A stretch of DNA of 64,000 nucleotides, from assembly GCA_019163175.1 (NCBI GenBank), contig JAFLKN010000017.1, positions 1-64,000 on the forward strand, read 5' to 3'. Of this stretch, positions 51,065 to 60,399 are shown piece after piece (within the stretch, counting starts at the first letter, position 1; every line of letters begins with the position of its first letter). The notes beneath the pieces are model-generated. The model was not told where the DNA came from and searched no databases. It saw nothing but the letters and a program-made list of their open reading frames with translations. A program made the position numbers and the translations under genes. This stretch comes from Prolixibacteraceae bacterium. Lineage in GTDB: Bacteria; Bacteroidota; Bacteroidia; Bacteroidales; Prolixibacteraceae.

Positions 51065-54000
51065 CTATTCTTTTATAATTTTTATGGATTGCTTATTTAT
51101 TTGTAAAAAATAAGTTCCGGGCACTTGTTTACTAATATCAATTTTGTCCTTATCGGATTCGGTTGTTTTCTCAACAACCAGATCACCATTAGCTGCAAAT
51201 ACACTAATCTTCGACTTTTGATTCAAAGGTAACCCTTCAATATTAATAATTCCGGTAGTCGGGTTCGGATAAACTTTGATCGTTGATAAGTCGATCTCAT
51301 TGAATTCGTTACCTGTCGCAAATGCGGCTCCTGTTTTAAATGTCCAGGTGGCAATATCTGTTATTCCGTCGAATGAATTTCCAGCCAGATCGGTGAGGGC
51401 TTGATTGTCAAGAATCACGTAATACCAGGTGTTTTTATTAAGTCCATTCTGGGTGGACGAATAACCTACATTGATATTTTTTCCAGTGATCATTCCAGAT
51501 GTAATTGGAATATTTAAAGTTGAAGTAGATGTGCCAACTTTACAAACTTTTAATAAACCACCCGAACCAAGCTTGACATTTTCACTAAATGACAGATTAA
51601 ACAAGGGGTGATTGTTCTGGATTGTTTCATTATTCGGATTCCAATAAATCAATTGCGGTTTGGTGAAATCTCCAATCGTGTAAGTTAATGTCTGACCGGC
51701 AAATTTGTTCATATTGGGCGATTGGTCTCTGATTGCATCAGAAAGAACAATAGAAACGGTCGTTTGCTCTTCTGCTGATACTGTTATGGTGTAAGTGTCA
51801 CCAGAACCTGAAACATTTTCCAGTTTTCCGCCAACAACAGTTATTCCATTCGGAACATTTGTGACTGGCACATTAAACTTCAGGCCAATAGTAAATACAG
51901 TTGGCGCTGGAATAGCTGGTGGTGTAACTGTCAAGGTTGGGCCATTCAGCGAATAAACTACTAAAGTTGCACTACTGCTGATTGCAGTATTTATGGAACA
52001 CGAACTGCTTACGTAGCATCGGTATTGATACCCATTCATGCTCATGCTTGTACTGCTTAAACTTAATTTAGAGGTTGAAACGCCTGAATGTTGAAAATCA
52101 ACAGGAACATTAGTCCATCCATTGCCTTTGTTGTATTGCCATTGGTATAAATTGTCTGAACCTGATGCTGTAATACTAAAACTGGCACTTTCCGGAGCTG
52201 TTTTATACTGGTTGTTCGGATTGGAGGTAATAATTGGTGCGGTACAACTTACGCCAACCGACATGGTAATTGAATTCGATGTTGCTAAAGCCGGATTGGC
52301 ACAGGGTAAACTTGAACTCATTACGCAAGTAACAACTTGTCCGTTGGTGAGTGTAGATGTGGAGTATGTCGGGCTATTGGTTCCTACATTACTCCCTTGT
52401 ACTTTCCACTGGTATGTTGGATTTGTTCCCCCGTTGCTTGGTGTAGCCGTAAATGCAACCAGTTGTCCGGGCGTTATTGTTGAAGATGGAGAAGCGCTAA
52501 TAGTTACTCCGGCTATTGTTGCCGAATTCACTGTAATGTAATTTGTCCGGGTCATAGTACTTGTACCAGATACATTGGTGACTGTTAGTTTTACGGTATA
52601 AGTACCCGCTTTGGAGTAGGTATGCGTTGGGTTTTTAATCGTATAATCAACCGACCCATTGTTGTCGATATCCCATGTCCATGAGGTTGGAGTTCCGGTA
52701 CTGACATCCGTGAAGTTTACTGTCAGTGGAGAACATCCTTCAACCTGATTTGCTGAAAAACTTGCTGTTGGAGAAATATTTGCAGTAGTTCCGCAAGCCG
52801 AATTTAACGCATTAAACCTGATGTCACCATCGTAGTTTTTTGCCTTTGCATAGAAACAGTATTGCGTGTTTGCCGAAAGCCCAGTAATAGTTTTTGTACC
52901 CCATGTACTTTTGGTCTGGAATACTTCAGTGTTTCCTAAAGTTCCATTGGCTTGAACATACTGAGAGGTAGTTGTGCAGTAAATTGAATAAGTTGTAATT
53001 GCCGGATTTGCAATTGGTGTTTCAGTATTTAGCGCTATACTAAGAGAACTGGATGTGCCTTGATTGATGGTAGGTACTGACGGAACATCGCAAGCCGTAT
53101 AAATGGGTTTAGGCGAAGCATAGGTATAACTACTGTATAATGCAGGGGTACATTTATATGCTCTCACCCGATAATAGATTGGAATGTTAGGCGAGTCGTG
53201 TAAATTAATTTGCCAACTATATCCAGGATCTCCACCCCAATCGGTGTTCCACAAAATTCCGTCAAACGAATACTCAAAGAAATATCCGTCAGCTCCCGAT
53301 ACAATGCTACAAGATAAATTGGTGGTATGCTCCAGTCCATTGGCCGGATTTCCGATTGATGTTGTGCAGGTAGCTGGTGCTGAAGGTGCAATGCATGATG
53401 TTGGATTAACCGTTATTGTTACGGATTTGCATGTTGTATTGGTTCCGCAGGCCGTTGCCTGAACATAGTAGGTTGTGGTTACAGCAGGTGAAACTACTAA
53501 AGAAGCGCCCGTCCCTACTTGTGTGCCACCACAACTTCCGGTGTACCAAATCCAGCCCGGTGCCGAATTGAGTGTTCCTCCATTAACTTGTAATGTAGTT
53601 GATTGGCCTGATGTAATTGTTGTCAGACTGGCTGTTGCACTTGTTGGCGTGGTAGGTGCAGTGCAATTGGTAACAGTTATTGTTACCGATTTGCAGGTTG
53701 TTGAAACACCGCAAGCTGTTGCCTGAACATAGTAGGTTGTGGTTACAGCAGGTGAAACTACTAAAGAAGCGCCCGTCCCTATTTGTGTGCCCCCACAACT
53801 TCCGGTATACCAGATCCATCCCGGGGCGGAATTGAGCGTTCCTCCGTTTACCTGCAAAGTTGTCGATTGTCCTGATGTGATACTCGTTGAACTGGCGGTT
53901 GCACTGCTTGGTGACACCGGCGCTGTGCAGGATGTTACCGTTATTGTTACTGATTTGCATGTTGTACTGGTTCCGCATGCTGTTGCCTGAACGTAATAGG

Positions 54001-56971
54001 TCTTTGTTGTGGTTGGCGAAACTACCAAAGAAGCACCCGTTCCCACTTGTGTGCCGCCACAACTGCCGGTATACCAGATCCAGCCCGGAGCCGAATTGAG
54101 TGTTCCTCCGTTTACCTGCAAAGTTGTCGATTGCCCCGATGTGATACTTGTTGAACTGGCTGTTGCACTGGTTGGTGAAACTGGTGCAGTACAAACTGTC
54201 ACTGTTACTGATTTACAAGTTGTACTTGTTCCACAGGCAGTTGCCATCACGTAATAAGTCGTTGTTGTGTTTGGAGAAACCAACAAAGTTGTTCCTGTTC
54301 CTACCTGTGTTCCTCCGCAGCTACCACTATACCAAACCCAGTTTGGAGCGGAATTCAGGGTTCCTCCATTAACTTGTAAATTGGTCGATTGTCCGGCGCT
54401 TATTGTTGTAAGGCTGGCCGTTGCGCTGGTTGGTGTAACCGGCGCAGTACAAACAGTCGTTCCGCAGGTAGCATTTGTTGCGCTATATCGAATGTCACCG
54501 TCATTATTCTTTGCTTTAGCATAGAAACAGTATTGCGTATTACCGGTAAGACCAGTAATTGTTTTTGTACCCCAGGCACTTTTAGTCTGAAATACTTCGG
54601 TACTTCCCAATGTTCCATTTGATTGCAGATACTGCGAAGTCGTTGTGCAATAAATCGAGTACGTTGTAATGGCTGGATTTGCAACCGGAGTTTCGGTATT
54701 CAGTGTTAAATTAAGTGAGCTGGAGGTGGCTCCATTCACGATTGGTGATGCCGGAACATCGCAGGCAGTATAAATGGGTTTTGGCAGAGTGTAGGTGTAA
54801 TTGCTATATTGTTTTGGTGAGCATTTGTACGCTCTGACACGGAAATAGACTGGTATATTGGGTTTGTCTCCAAAGTCGACATAATTGGTACAGGTTCCCG
54901 CGCAGCTTGTATCATACCAATTTGCCACCCAGGCAACTCCATCCAGTGAATAGTCCCACATGTATCCATCAGCTCCGATTACGGTTGGAACATAAAAATT
55001 TATCTTATGACTTGTCCCGTTTGCAGGACTTCCGATGGAAGCTGAACTGGAAGCTGGTGCTGATGGTGCCGAGCAATAGGTTATGGTTATTGATTTGCAG
55101 GTTGTAGCTGTCCCGCAGCCAGTAGCCTGCACATAATAGGTTGTTGTAACGATAGGCGAAACCGTTAAAGTAGAACCCGTTCCCACTTGGGTGCCACCGC
55201 AGCTGCCGGTGTACCAAATCCAGTTTGGGGCTGAATTAAGTGCTCCTCCATTTACCTGTAGCGTAGTGGATTGACCTGGTGTAACGGTGGTTAAACTGGC
55301 TGATACACTGGTTGGAGAGGTAGGTGTTCCAATTGAAACTACTAAACTACTCGATGCTCCTGAGCATTTGGCATTGTTTGCTTTTACCTTAATCGTACCA
55401 CCGGCAACTCCTGTAGTCACTGTAATTGATGTTGAGGTCGAACTTCCAGTCCATCCGGTCGGGAGTTCCCAGGTGTAGTTAACTGCACCTGTTACTGCTG
55501 CAATGCTGTAGGTCTCGGATACAGACGGGCAGACCATTGTTTTTCCACTTATTGCACCGGGAGTTGTGGGCAATGCATTTACAGTGACAGCCAATGAACT
55601 TTCGGCAGTGGTACCTAAGCTGTTTTGCGCTTTTACCTTGATGCTTCCGGACTGTGCCGTCGCTCCAAACGTAACAGTTATACTGTTTGTGGTGCTTGTC
55701 CCTGTTGCCCCTGTTGGTAAAGTCCATGTGTAGGAAGCTGCATTTTGGATGGCAGGTACCGAGTATGTTACTGCTGTTTGGCCAGCACAAACTTCAGTAA
55801 GTCCGGTTATAGAACCAATGGCATCGGGTACTTTTGCCGGAAATACTTTTATAATAGCTGCCTGATCGTTGTTAAAAGTATATCCATTAGGTGCATCTGG
55901 ACTAAGGGCTCCAATAAGAAAATATCCATCAGCAGATCCTCCCCATCCCCAATTTATATGAAATTTATTATTCGCATCGTAGCCATCACATACAAAAGCA
56001 TGTCCACCAACTGGGCCATCACCTCGATACCAGATTGGACGGTGAGAGTCTAATTCGAGTTTTAATAGATTGATCCAGTTATTTTCTGTATAATCACTTC
56101 TCCAAACATACACTGCATCTGTAGAATAATTAAAGTAATTCTCTAATGAAGTGGGCGACATTCCTGCACTTGAAGCATCAGGCCCATAATTCATATTTAC
56201 AGCAATCCCACAATGATACATTAATGTTGCAACCGCATCATTTTGACTGCTAACGGAATTGGTCATTAATGTCCATTGATAAGTAGTCGCTCCAAAGTCA
56301 GCAGAAAGTGCTCCATAAGTGGCGTGTGTATAGGTGCGGCTCCCTGTTCCTGTAATCGGATAATTCCAATATTTCAGTATTTGGGCCATAGATGTGGCCA
56401 CACATCCTGTTAAAGCATGGGAACAAGGACCAGCAGCATCTGTAGGACACAAAGCATTGTAATAACATCCTTGATTCCATTTGGTTTGCAAAAGTGGCCC
56501 TACCGTAGTTGCTGTTTCCAAATAGTTGACAGAGCTTAAATTGTCCCATTGCTGAGTTGTTTTACTGTCAGCCTGCAGGTTATTCTTTTTGATGTAGGCA
56601 ATTTCCTGTTTCCTGTTTTCCATCCATTCCACGAATGCGGGAGGCTGGTTGGCTTCATCAAAGTTTCCTTCTAACGAGTAGCCAATAATTGGATAGGCTC
56701 GTCTGTCAGCAGAGACAATAACAAAACTCTTGTTAATGCTGTCATTTAGCACAAAATACAGTGTGTCATTATTCTCAGTTGATGTTGCAGCGGTAGAAAA
56801 TTGAAATTTAGTCCGGCTTGGACCAGCTGATTTCAGATTTCCCTTACTAACGGTCTGCATATGATTCTTGGCAATTTCCTTTGCTGTATTGATGGTGATT
56901 GATTGCGCATACAAAATGCTGCTCGTCAAAATCAAAAAAGCTGTCAGTAAAATTGGGATAGTAATTCTCAT
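51065..56971 (-). CDS. Giant C10-family (streptopain-like) cysteine protease with repeat domains and T9SS tail
   Basis: A 1968-residue secreted protein. In order: signal peptide (1-22); a Spi-type propeptide (about 23-150); a C10 catalytic domain with Cys190 (TGCVATSMAQ) and His324 (VGGHAFVCDG), then HINWGWGGSADGYF; two PKD/Ig-like domains (385-545); Ig-like copy 1 (545-630); a fibronectin-like pair (about 635-830); Ig-like copies 2-5 (838-1185); a second fibronectin-like pair (1190-1395); a PKD domain (1397-1478); another Ig-like domain; a Big_5/SbsA-like domain (about 1760-1885); and a T9SS type A sorting domain (1895-1968, VYPNPTTGIINIEG...). The propeptide should keep it inactive until export. 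It is likely a surface or extracellular protease, of interest for protein degradation or adhesion. Confidence 0.94.
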   Translation of the reverse strand: MRITIPILLTAFLILTSSILYAQSITINTAKEIAKNHMQTVSKGNLKSAGPSRTKFQFSTAATSTENNDTLYFVLNDSINKSFVIVSADRRAYPIIGYSLEGNFDEANQPPAFVEWMENRKQEIAYIKKNNLQADSKTTQQWDNLSSVNYLETATTVGPLLQTKWNQGCYYNALCPTDAAGPCSHALTGCVATSMAQILKYWNYPITGTGSRTYTHATYGALSADFGATTYQWTLMTNSVSSQNDAVATLMYHCGIAVNMNYGPDASSAGMSPTSLENYFNYSTDAVYVWRSDYTENNWINLLKLELDSHRPIWYRGDGPVGGHAFVCDGYDANNKFHINWGWGGSADGYFLIGALSPDAPNGYTFNNDQAAIIKVFPAKVPDAIGSITGLTEVCAGQTAVTYSVPAIQNAASYTWTLPTGATGTSTTNSITVTFGATAQSGSIKVKAQNSLGTTAESSLAVTVNALPTTPGAISGKTMVCPSVSETYSIAAVTGAVNYTWELPTGWTGSSTSTSITVTTGVAGGTIKVKANNAKCSGASSSLVVSIGTPTSPTSVSASLTTVTPGQSTTLQVNGGALNSAPNWIWYTGSCGGTQVGTGSTLTVSPIVTTTYYVQATGCGTATTCKSITITYCSAPSAPASSSASIGSPANGTSHKINFYVPTVIGADGYMWDYSLDGVAWVANWYDTSCAGTCTNYVDFGDKPNIPVYFRVRAYKCSPKQYSNYTYTLPKPIYTACDVPASPIVNGATSSSLNLTLNTETPVANPAITTYSIYCTTTSQYLQSNGTLGSTEVFQTKSAWGTKTITGLTGNTQYCFYAKAKNNDGDIRYSATNATCGTTVCTAPVTPTSATASLTTISAGQSTNLQVNGGTLNSAPNWVWYSGSCGGTQVGTGTTLLVSPNTTTTYYVMATACGTSTTCKSVTVTVCTAPVSPTSATASSTSITSGQSTTLQVNGGTLNSAPGWIWYTGSCGGTQVGTGASLVVSPTTTKTYYVQATACGTSTTCKSVTITVTSCTAPVSPSSATASSTSITSGQSTTLQVNGGTLNSAPGWIWYTGSCGGTQIGTGASLVVSPAVTTTYYVQATACGVSTTCKSVTITVTNCTAPTTPTSATASLTTITSGQSTTLQVNGGTLNSAPGWIWYTGSCGGTQVGTGASLVVSPAVTTTYYVQATACGTNTTCKSVTITVNPTSCIAPSAPATCTTSIGNPANGLEHTTNLSCSIVSGADGYFFEYSFDGILWNTDWGGDPGYSWQINLHDSPNIPIYYRVRAYKCTPALYSSYTYASPKPIYTACDVPSVPTINQGTSSSLSIALNTETPIANPAITTYSIYCTTTSQYVQANGTLGNTEVFQTKSTWGTKTITGLSANTQYCFYAKAKNYDGDIRFNALNSACGTTANISPTASFSANQVEGCSPLTVNFTDVSTGTPTSWTWDIDNNGSVDYTIKNPTHTYSKAGTYTVKLTVTNVSGTSTMTRTNYITVNSATIAGVTISASPSSTITPGQLVAFTATPSNGGTNPTYQWKVQGSNVGTNSPTYSTSTLTNGQVVTCVMSSSLPCANPALATSNSITMSVGVSCTAPIITSNPNNQYKTAPESASFSITASGSDNLYQWQYNKGNGWTNVPVDFQHSGVSTSKLSLSSTSMSMNGYQYRCYVSSSCSINTAISSSATLVVYSLNGPTLTVTPPAIPAPTVFTIGLKFNVPVTNVPNGITVVGGKLENVSGSGDTYTITVSAEEQTTVSIVLSDAIRDQSPNMNKFAGQTLTYTIGDFTKPQLIYWNPNNETIQNNHPLFNLSFSENVKLGSGGLLKVCKVGTSTSTLNIPITSGMITGKNINVGYSSTQNGLNKNTWYYVILDNQALTDLAGNSFDGITDIATWTFKTGAAFATGNEFNEIDLSTIKVYPNPTTGIINIEGLPLNQKSKISVFAANGDLVVEKTTESDKDKIDISKQVPGTYFLQINKQSIKIIKE
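53400..54460 (-). repeat. Tandem 264-bp intragenic repeats in the protease gene
   Basis: Four consecutive copies encode about 86-88 residues each. Equivalent points on the + strand lie at 53418, 53682, 53946 and 54204, a spacing of 264, 264 and 258 bp. Copies 3-5 of the protein are nearly identical at DNA level across long stretches, unlike the more diverged first copy near 55080-55330. This implies recent expansion or gene conversion. Confidence 0.88.
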
Positions 56972-57079
56972 TGATGATGGTTTTATGGGTGGAAGGTTGC
57001 AGTTAATAGGTTTGTTATGAATATCAAATATTGTTGATTGTTTATTTGGTTTGTTTGTTGGAAATAGGAATGATTCATG

Positions 57080-57571
57080 TTATTTCAACTGTTTATAATT
57101 AGATAACTTATTTCGGGTAATTATTTGGTTGATTTCCTTTTCTATGCTTTTATAATTGTATCTGAGTCCCAAATCATAGAGCTCAATCAAGGGATCTGCA
57201 TCAAGCAGTAAGTTCTTAAGCTCGTTTATAGATGGGGGCGAGGCCAGGTTGGAATACTCCTGATAGCTGATTTTCAGGAATCCAACATTCGAACTTATTC
57301 CTCTGTTATCGAGCAAGTAGCCCTTTTTTAATTGGATTGGCAGACAAAGCTTGTTGTCAATGGTTAAGTCTTTTGGGTCAGGATAAGCGACAATAGTTTG
57401 CTTGTCGTCAGAAAGTAAAACCGGAACATTTTTGAAATAATCGGCTTTGGTTTTATAAACAATTGTTGGTGGACCCGGAATAGCAGCAGATTGATCGCCT
57501 TGTATTTTTTTTATTGGAGCACAGCAAGAAAATGAAAATGTGATGAGCACCATGAAAAGACAATATCTCAT
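57080..57571 (-). CDS. Putative lipoprotein next to the C10 protease
   Basis: A 163-residue protein with an N-terminal lipoprotein-like signal (MRYCLFMVLITFSFSCCAPI; the lipidated cysteine would be Cys16 or Cys17). A polar mature part follows, with VPVLLSDDKQTIVAYPDPKDL and a C-terminal helical region (ELKNLLLDADPLIELYDLGLRYNYKSIEKEINQII). I do not recognise a named family. It lies about 108 nt upstream of the protease gene on the same strand. C10 proteases of other Bacteroidota are often linked to small inhibitors or accessory proteins, so a partner role is plausible but unproven. Confidence 0.65.
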   Translation of the reverse strand: MRYCLFMVLITFSFSCCAPIKKIQGDQSAAIPGPPTIVYKTKADYFKNVPVLLSDDKQTIVAYPDPKDLTIDNKLCLPIQLKKGYLLDNRGISSNVGFLKISYQEYSNLASPPSINELKNLLLDADPLIELYDLGLRYNYKSIEKEINQIITRNKLSNYKQLK

Positions 57572-57897
57572 AGAATGTTGAATCTTAAAGGATTAAATCA
57601 AAAATGGTTTTAAACAATCATCTGTTGAGGAAGCCTTTACGGATTCAACTACGTTTGAACTAGTCTAATTTATAACATTTCGGTGGATAAATTATTCTAT
57701 TTTTATTTTTAGTTAGATATTTATAATCAATTTACTTAGTAGTTAATAATGTGCTTATAATTAGTGTTTTAAATTTGTTTTGTTTGCCATAAATTTATTC
57801 AGTACATATCTGATTATTCTAACTTTACTTCTAAAATCAAAAGGCATGGCACTCAGTTATTTTTATTATCATTACCTTCTGATCACAAAACGACCAA
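57572..57897. other. Intergenic region between divergent genes
   Basis: AT-rich, no convincing ORF on either strand. It must hold divergent promoters for the lipoprotein gene and the 57898 gene. TAACTTTA at 57820-57827 is a one-mismatch -7 box with no suitable -33 element. Confidence 0.4.
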
Positions 57898-58296
57898 ATG
57901 GATAAAGAAGCAATTTTCAAAAAGTTGAAGTTTGGACTTTCAGATAAAAACCTGATCGTAAATGCACCGGCTGAGTTTTTAACTATTCTTGAAGGTGCTG
58001 AATTTGATGTTTTACCTGATAAAGTAAAATTGGGAGAATATGGTTTCATTCAGGTTTTTGCCTCCTCTCAAACCGAAATTGACATACTGATTAAAAGCGT
58101 TGCCAAAGCCGGAAAGCACGATTGTTTGTTTTGGGCTTGCTACCCGAAGAGCGTGGGCAAACAAGAATATGATTTGAATCGGGATTCAATATGGCCAGCA
58201 TTGGCTTTGGCCGGGTTGCGGCCGGTTTCGCAAATAGCGATCAACGAAAAGTGGAGCGCTTTGCGTGGCCGCGATCCTGAATTGGTCGGGAAATAA
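57898..58296 (+). CDS. DUF3052-like small protein
   Basis: A 132-residue soluble protein. The core pattern NAPAEFLTIL...VLPD, a hydrophobic strand (YGFIQVFASSQTEIDILI), then CLFWACYPKSVGKQEYDLNRDSIWPALALAGLRPVSQIAINEKWSALRGR matches the DUF3052 family, whose conserved W-x-x-(Y/W)-P-K-x-S and I-(D/N)-E-x-W-S motifs are clear. Function is unknown. Its stop is followed directly by the 58375 gene (78 nt) on the same strand. Confidence 0.75.
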   Translation: MDKEAIFKKLKFGLSDKNLIVNAPAEFLTILEGAEFDVLPDKVKLGEYGFIQVFASSQTEIDILIKSVAKAGKHDCLFWACYPKSVGKQEYDLNRDSIWPALALAGLRPVSQIAINEKWSALRGRDPELVGK

Positions 58297-58374
58297 GTGT
58301 TCAGTGGCACTGCGAAGTTTTTAGATGTAAATAATCCATATAACAGCTTGAACTTATTGCAAATCATTCCTGAA

Positions 58375-59328
58375 ATGACATTTCAAAAAATCACCTTCAT
58401 CGATTCCTGCGGACTGACAAATCCAGTAGTGGAGCAAATTACCCACCTCTCGAAAGAACCGATTGTTATTTATAATGATGATCCGGCTAATGATGACGAA
58501 ATTCTGAAAAGGATAGCCGACTCAGATTGCATTTTGGTTAGTTGGCGTACCAGAGTAAATACTGAAGTGATCAAAGCATCGCCGAACTTGAAATACATTG
58601 GGATGTGTTGCAGTTTGTATGACGAGAAAGCCGCGAATGTTGACATTGTGCAGGCTCGTTCACAGAATATTGTGGTAAAAGGCGTTCGCGATTATGGCGA
58701 CGATGGAACACTCGAATTCATATTTGCAGAACTGATTTATTTGATGAAGGGCTTGGGGCAGCAGCGCTGGCAAAACGAGAACCGCGAGCTTCGGGGTAAA
58801 ACAATGGGCATCATCGGAATGGGAACTTTGGGAACGATGGTTGCACGCACGGCCCGGCAGTTTGGAATGACTGTATTTTATTACAACCGAAGTCGCAAAC
58901 CGGAATTGGAAGCTGAAGGTTTTGGCTTTTTGCCGTTGGGCGATTTGGTCTCAACCTGTGATGTGATCAGTGCACATCTACCCAAAAATTCAAATGTACT
59001 TGGCGAAACGGAATTCAGGAATAAAAAGCCAAATTCGATTTTGGTGAATACGTCAATCGGTTTGACATTCGATAAAAATGCCTTCCTATTTTGGATTGAA
59101 AACGACCCGACTTCATTTGCTATTTTCGATGGTCCGGGTGTTGGTGAATATTTTGATGAGTTTTCTAAATTTCCCAATATCATTCTTTCGAAACCATCTT
59201 CCGGATTTACATTGGAAGCCCAGTCGCGGCTATCAGAAAAAGTATTGGCTAATATGAGTAATTTTTTGTCGGCTTTGGGGAAATGTAATCAGGAATTGGG
59301 CTTTCCCTGGCAGGTGGCTCTGAATTGA
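58375..59328 (+). CDS. D-2-hydroxyacid dehydrogenase-fold protein, catalytic residues apparently missing
   Basis: ATG 58375 gives a 317-residue protein; the GTG at 58297 adds an unlikely leader. The NAD-binding motif GIIGMGTLGTMVARTA and preceding ELRGKTM are as in D-isomer 2-hydroxyacid dehydrogenases. However the usual NTARG catalytic-arginine motif reads VNTSIG (Arg to Ile), the Asp-Val-x3-Glu-Pro glutamate segment is FDGPGVGEYFDE, and the P-H-x-x-G histidine block is KPSSGFTLEAQ (His to Ser). So Arg, Glu and His of the active site are not visible. It may have another reaction or a binding role. Its 3' end overlaps the convergent AraC-type gene by 40 bp. Confidence 0.8.
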   Translation: MTFQKITFIDSCGLTNPVVEQITHLSKEPIVIYNDDPANDDEILKRIADSDCILVSWRTRVNTEVIKASPNLKYIGMCCSLYDEKAANVDIVQARSQNIVVKGVRDYGDDGTLEFIFAELIYLMKGLGQQRWQNENRELRGKTMGIIGMGTLGTMVARTARQFGMTVFYYNRSRKPELEAEGFGFLPLGDLVSTCDVISAHLPKNSNVLGETEFRNKKPNSILVNTSIGLTFDKNAFLFWIENDPTSFAIFDGPGVGEYFDEFSKFPNIILSKPSSGFTLEAQSRLSEKVLANMSNFLSALGKCNQELGFPWQVALN

Positions 59329-60170
59329 GTGGGTGTCTGACCGGTTTGTTTTCTGAATTGAGTCGAAAAATAATCGATCGATTCGTAACCCAGTTCAAGC
59401 GCGATTTCCTTAACCGTTTTAGTTGTGATCGAAAGTAATTCTTTAGCCTTCTGTATTTTTAATTGTGCAATGTATTGTGCCGGAGCTAAACCGGTATATT
59501 GCCTGAACATCCGGCGAAACCAGGTGTAGCTCATGTTTAACGAAGTTGCTAGTTCTTCAGGCGAAATGGTTGTATTAATTTTTTCACGAATGATCAGTCT
59601 GGCTTTATCGATTTTTGTCAGCACTTCTTTGTCTTTCCAGTTTTTATCTCTTTCCCGATAAAACAGATAAGCCAGCAAATGAATCAAAATGCCCGAAAGC
59701 AATTGCTGGTATCCGGGTCGTTCGTTGTTGCTCACCTCCAGAATTTTTCTGTACAATCCAACCATTTCCTCATCGTAGCCAATCTGAATAACCGGATTCT
59801 CTGTATTTAAATTTTCGGTCACCAAACCACTGAATCCCACCCAGTAGCTTTCCCATCCGGTTGTTTCATTAGGTCGGTAGGTGTGCCATTCTCCAGGTTT
59901 CAGCATTAAAATGGTTCCCTCCGAAATATCACACAATTGAATCCGTTCAGAGGCAAACTGTCCTTTTCCTTTGGTAATGTATACCAGTTGAAATTCCTGA
60001 AGGACACGACCGGCCTCGAAGTTAAAGCTGTATCCTGCCGGATGCCCTGTTTTGGGATAGCTTGAATGTTCTGGTACAGACTCGAATCCAACCGTATTTA
60101 CCTTGGTTTGCCACAGGTTGTTTTCCTGATAAGGCATGTACCTGACTTCAGCATTTCGGGCATGTTGCAT
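59289..60170 (-). CDS. AraC-family transcriptional regulator
   Basis: A 293-residue regulator. The N-terminal cupin (about residues 35-150) shows FQLVYITKGKGQF and GTILMLKPGEWHTYRP, typical sugar-sensing AraC jelly-roll strands. The C-terminal double helix-turn-helix (about 195-290) has LATSLNMSYTWFRRMFRQYTGLAPAQYI and VKEIALELGYESIDYFSTQFRKQTGQTPTQFR. It is divergent from the GH78 gene, with about 230 bp between them, so it probably controls the rhamnosidase genes in response to a released sugar. The sugar is not identifiable from sequence. Confidence 0.93.
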   Translation of the reverse strand: MQHARNAEVRYMPYQENNLWQTKVNTVGFESVPEHSSYPKTGHPAGYSFNFEAGRVLQEFQLVYITKGKGQFASERIQLCDISEGTILMLKPGEWHTYRPNETTGWESYWVGFSGLVTENLNTENPVIQIGYDEEMVGLYRKILEVSNNERPGYQQLLSGILIHLLAYLFYRERDKNWKDKEVLTKIDKARLIIREKINTTISPEELATSLNMSYTWFRRMFRQYTGLAPAQYIAQLKIQKAKELLSITTKTVKEIALELGYESIDYFSTQFRKQTGQTPTQFRATCQGKPNS

Positions 60171-60399
60171 AAAAGGTTGTTTGTGTCAAAATTCTAAGGT
60201 ATTCGGTCAATTTTACATGACTTTCACGGCTAATATATTAATATCTTGCACCATCAGCAAATGTGGGATGGAAATTGAAGGTGTCAAATTGTTCTGAAGT
60301 TTGACTTTTAGGTTTGGTCAGATGGACAATCGGGGAGGATGGGAAGCGGGAGCCAATTGCTGGTTATTGAAGATTTAAATCGCTAAACGAACTATATCC

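Noticed and set aside
53475-54524. Several plus-strand ORFs of 74-85 residues that repeat each other
   Set aside because: They are antisense shadows of the tandem repeats in the C10 protease gene; their mutual similarity only reflects the repeat.
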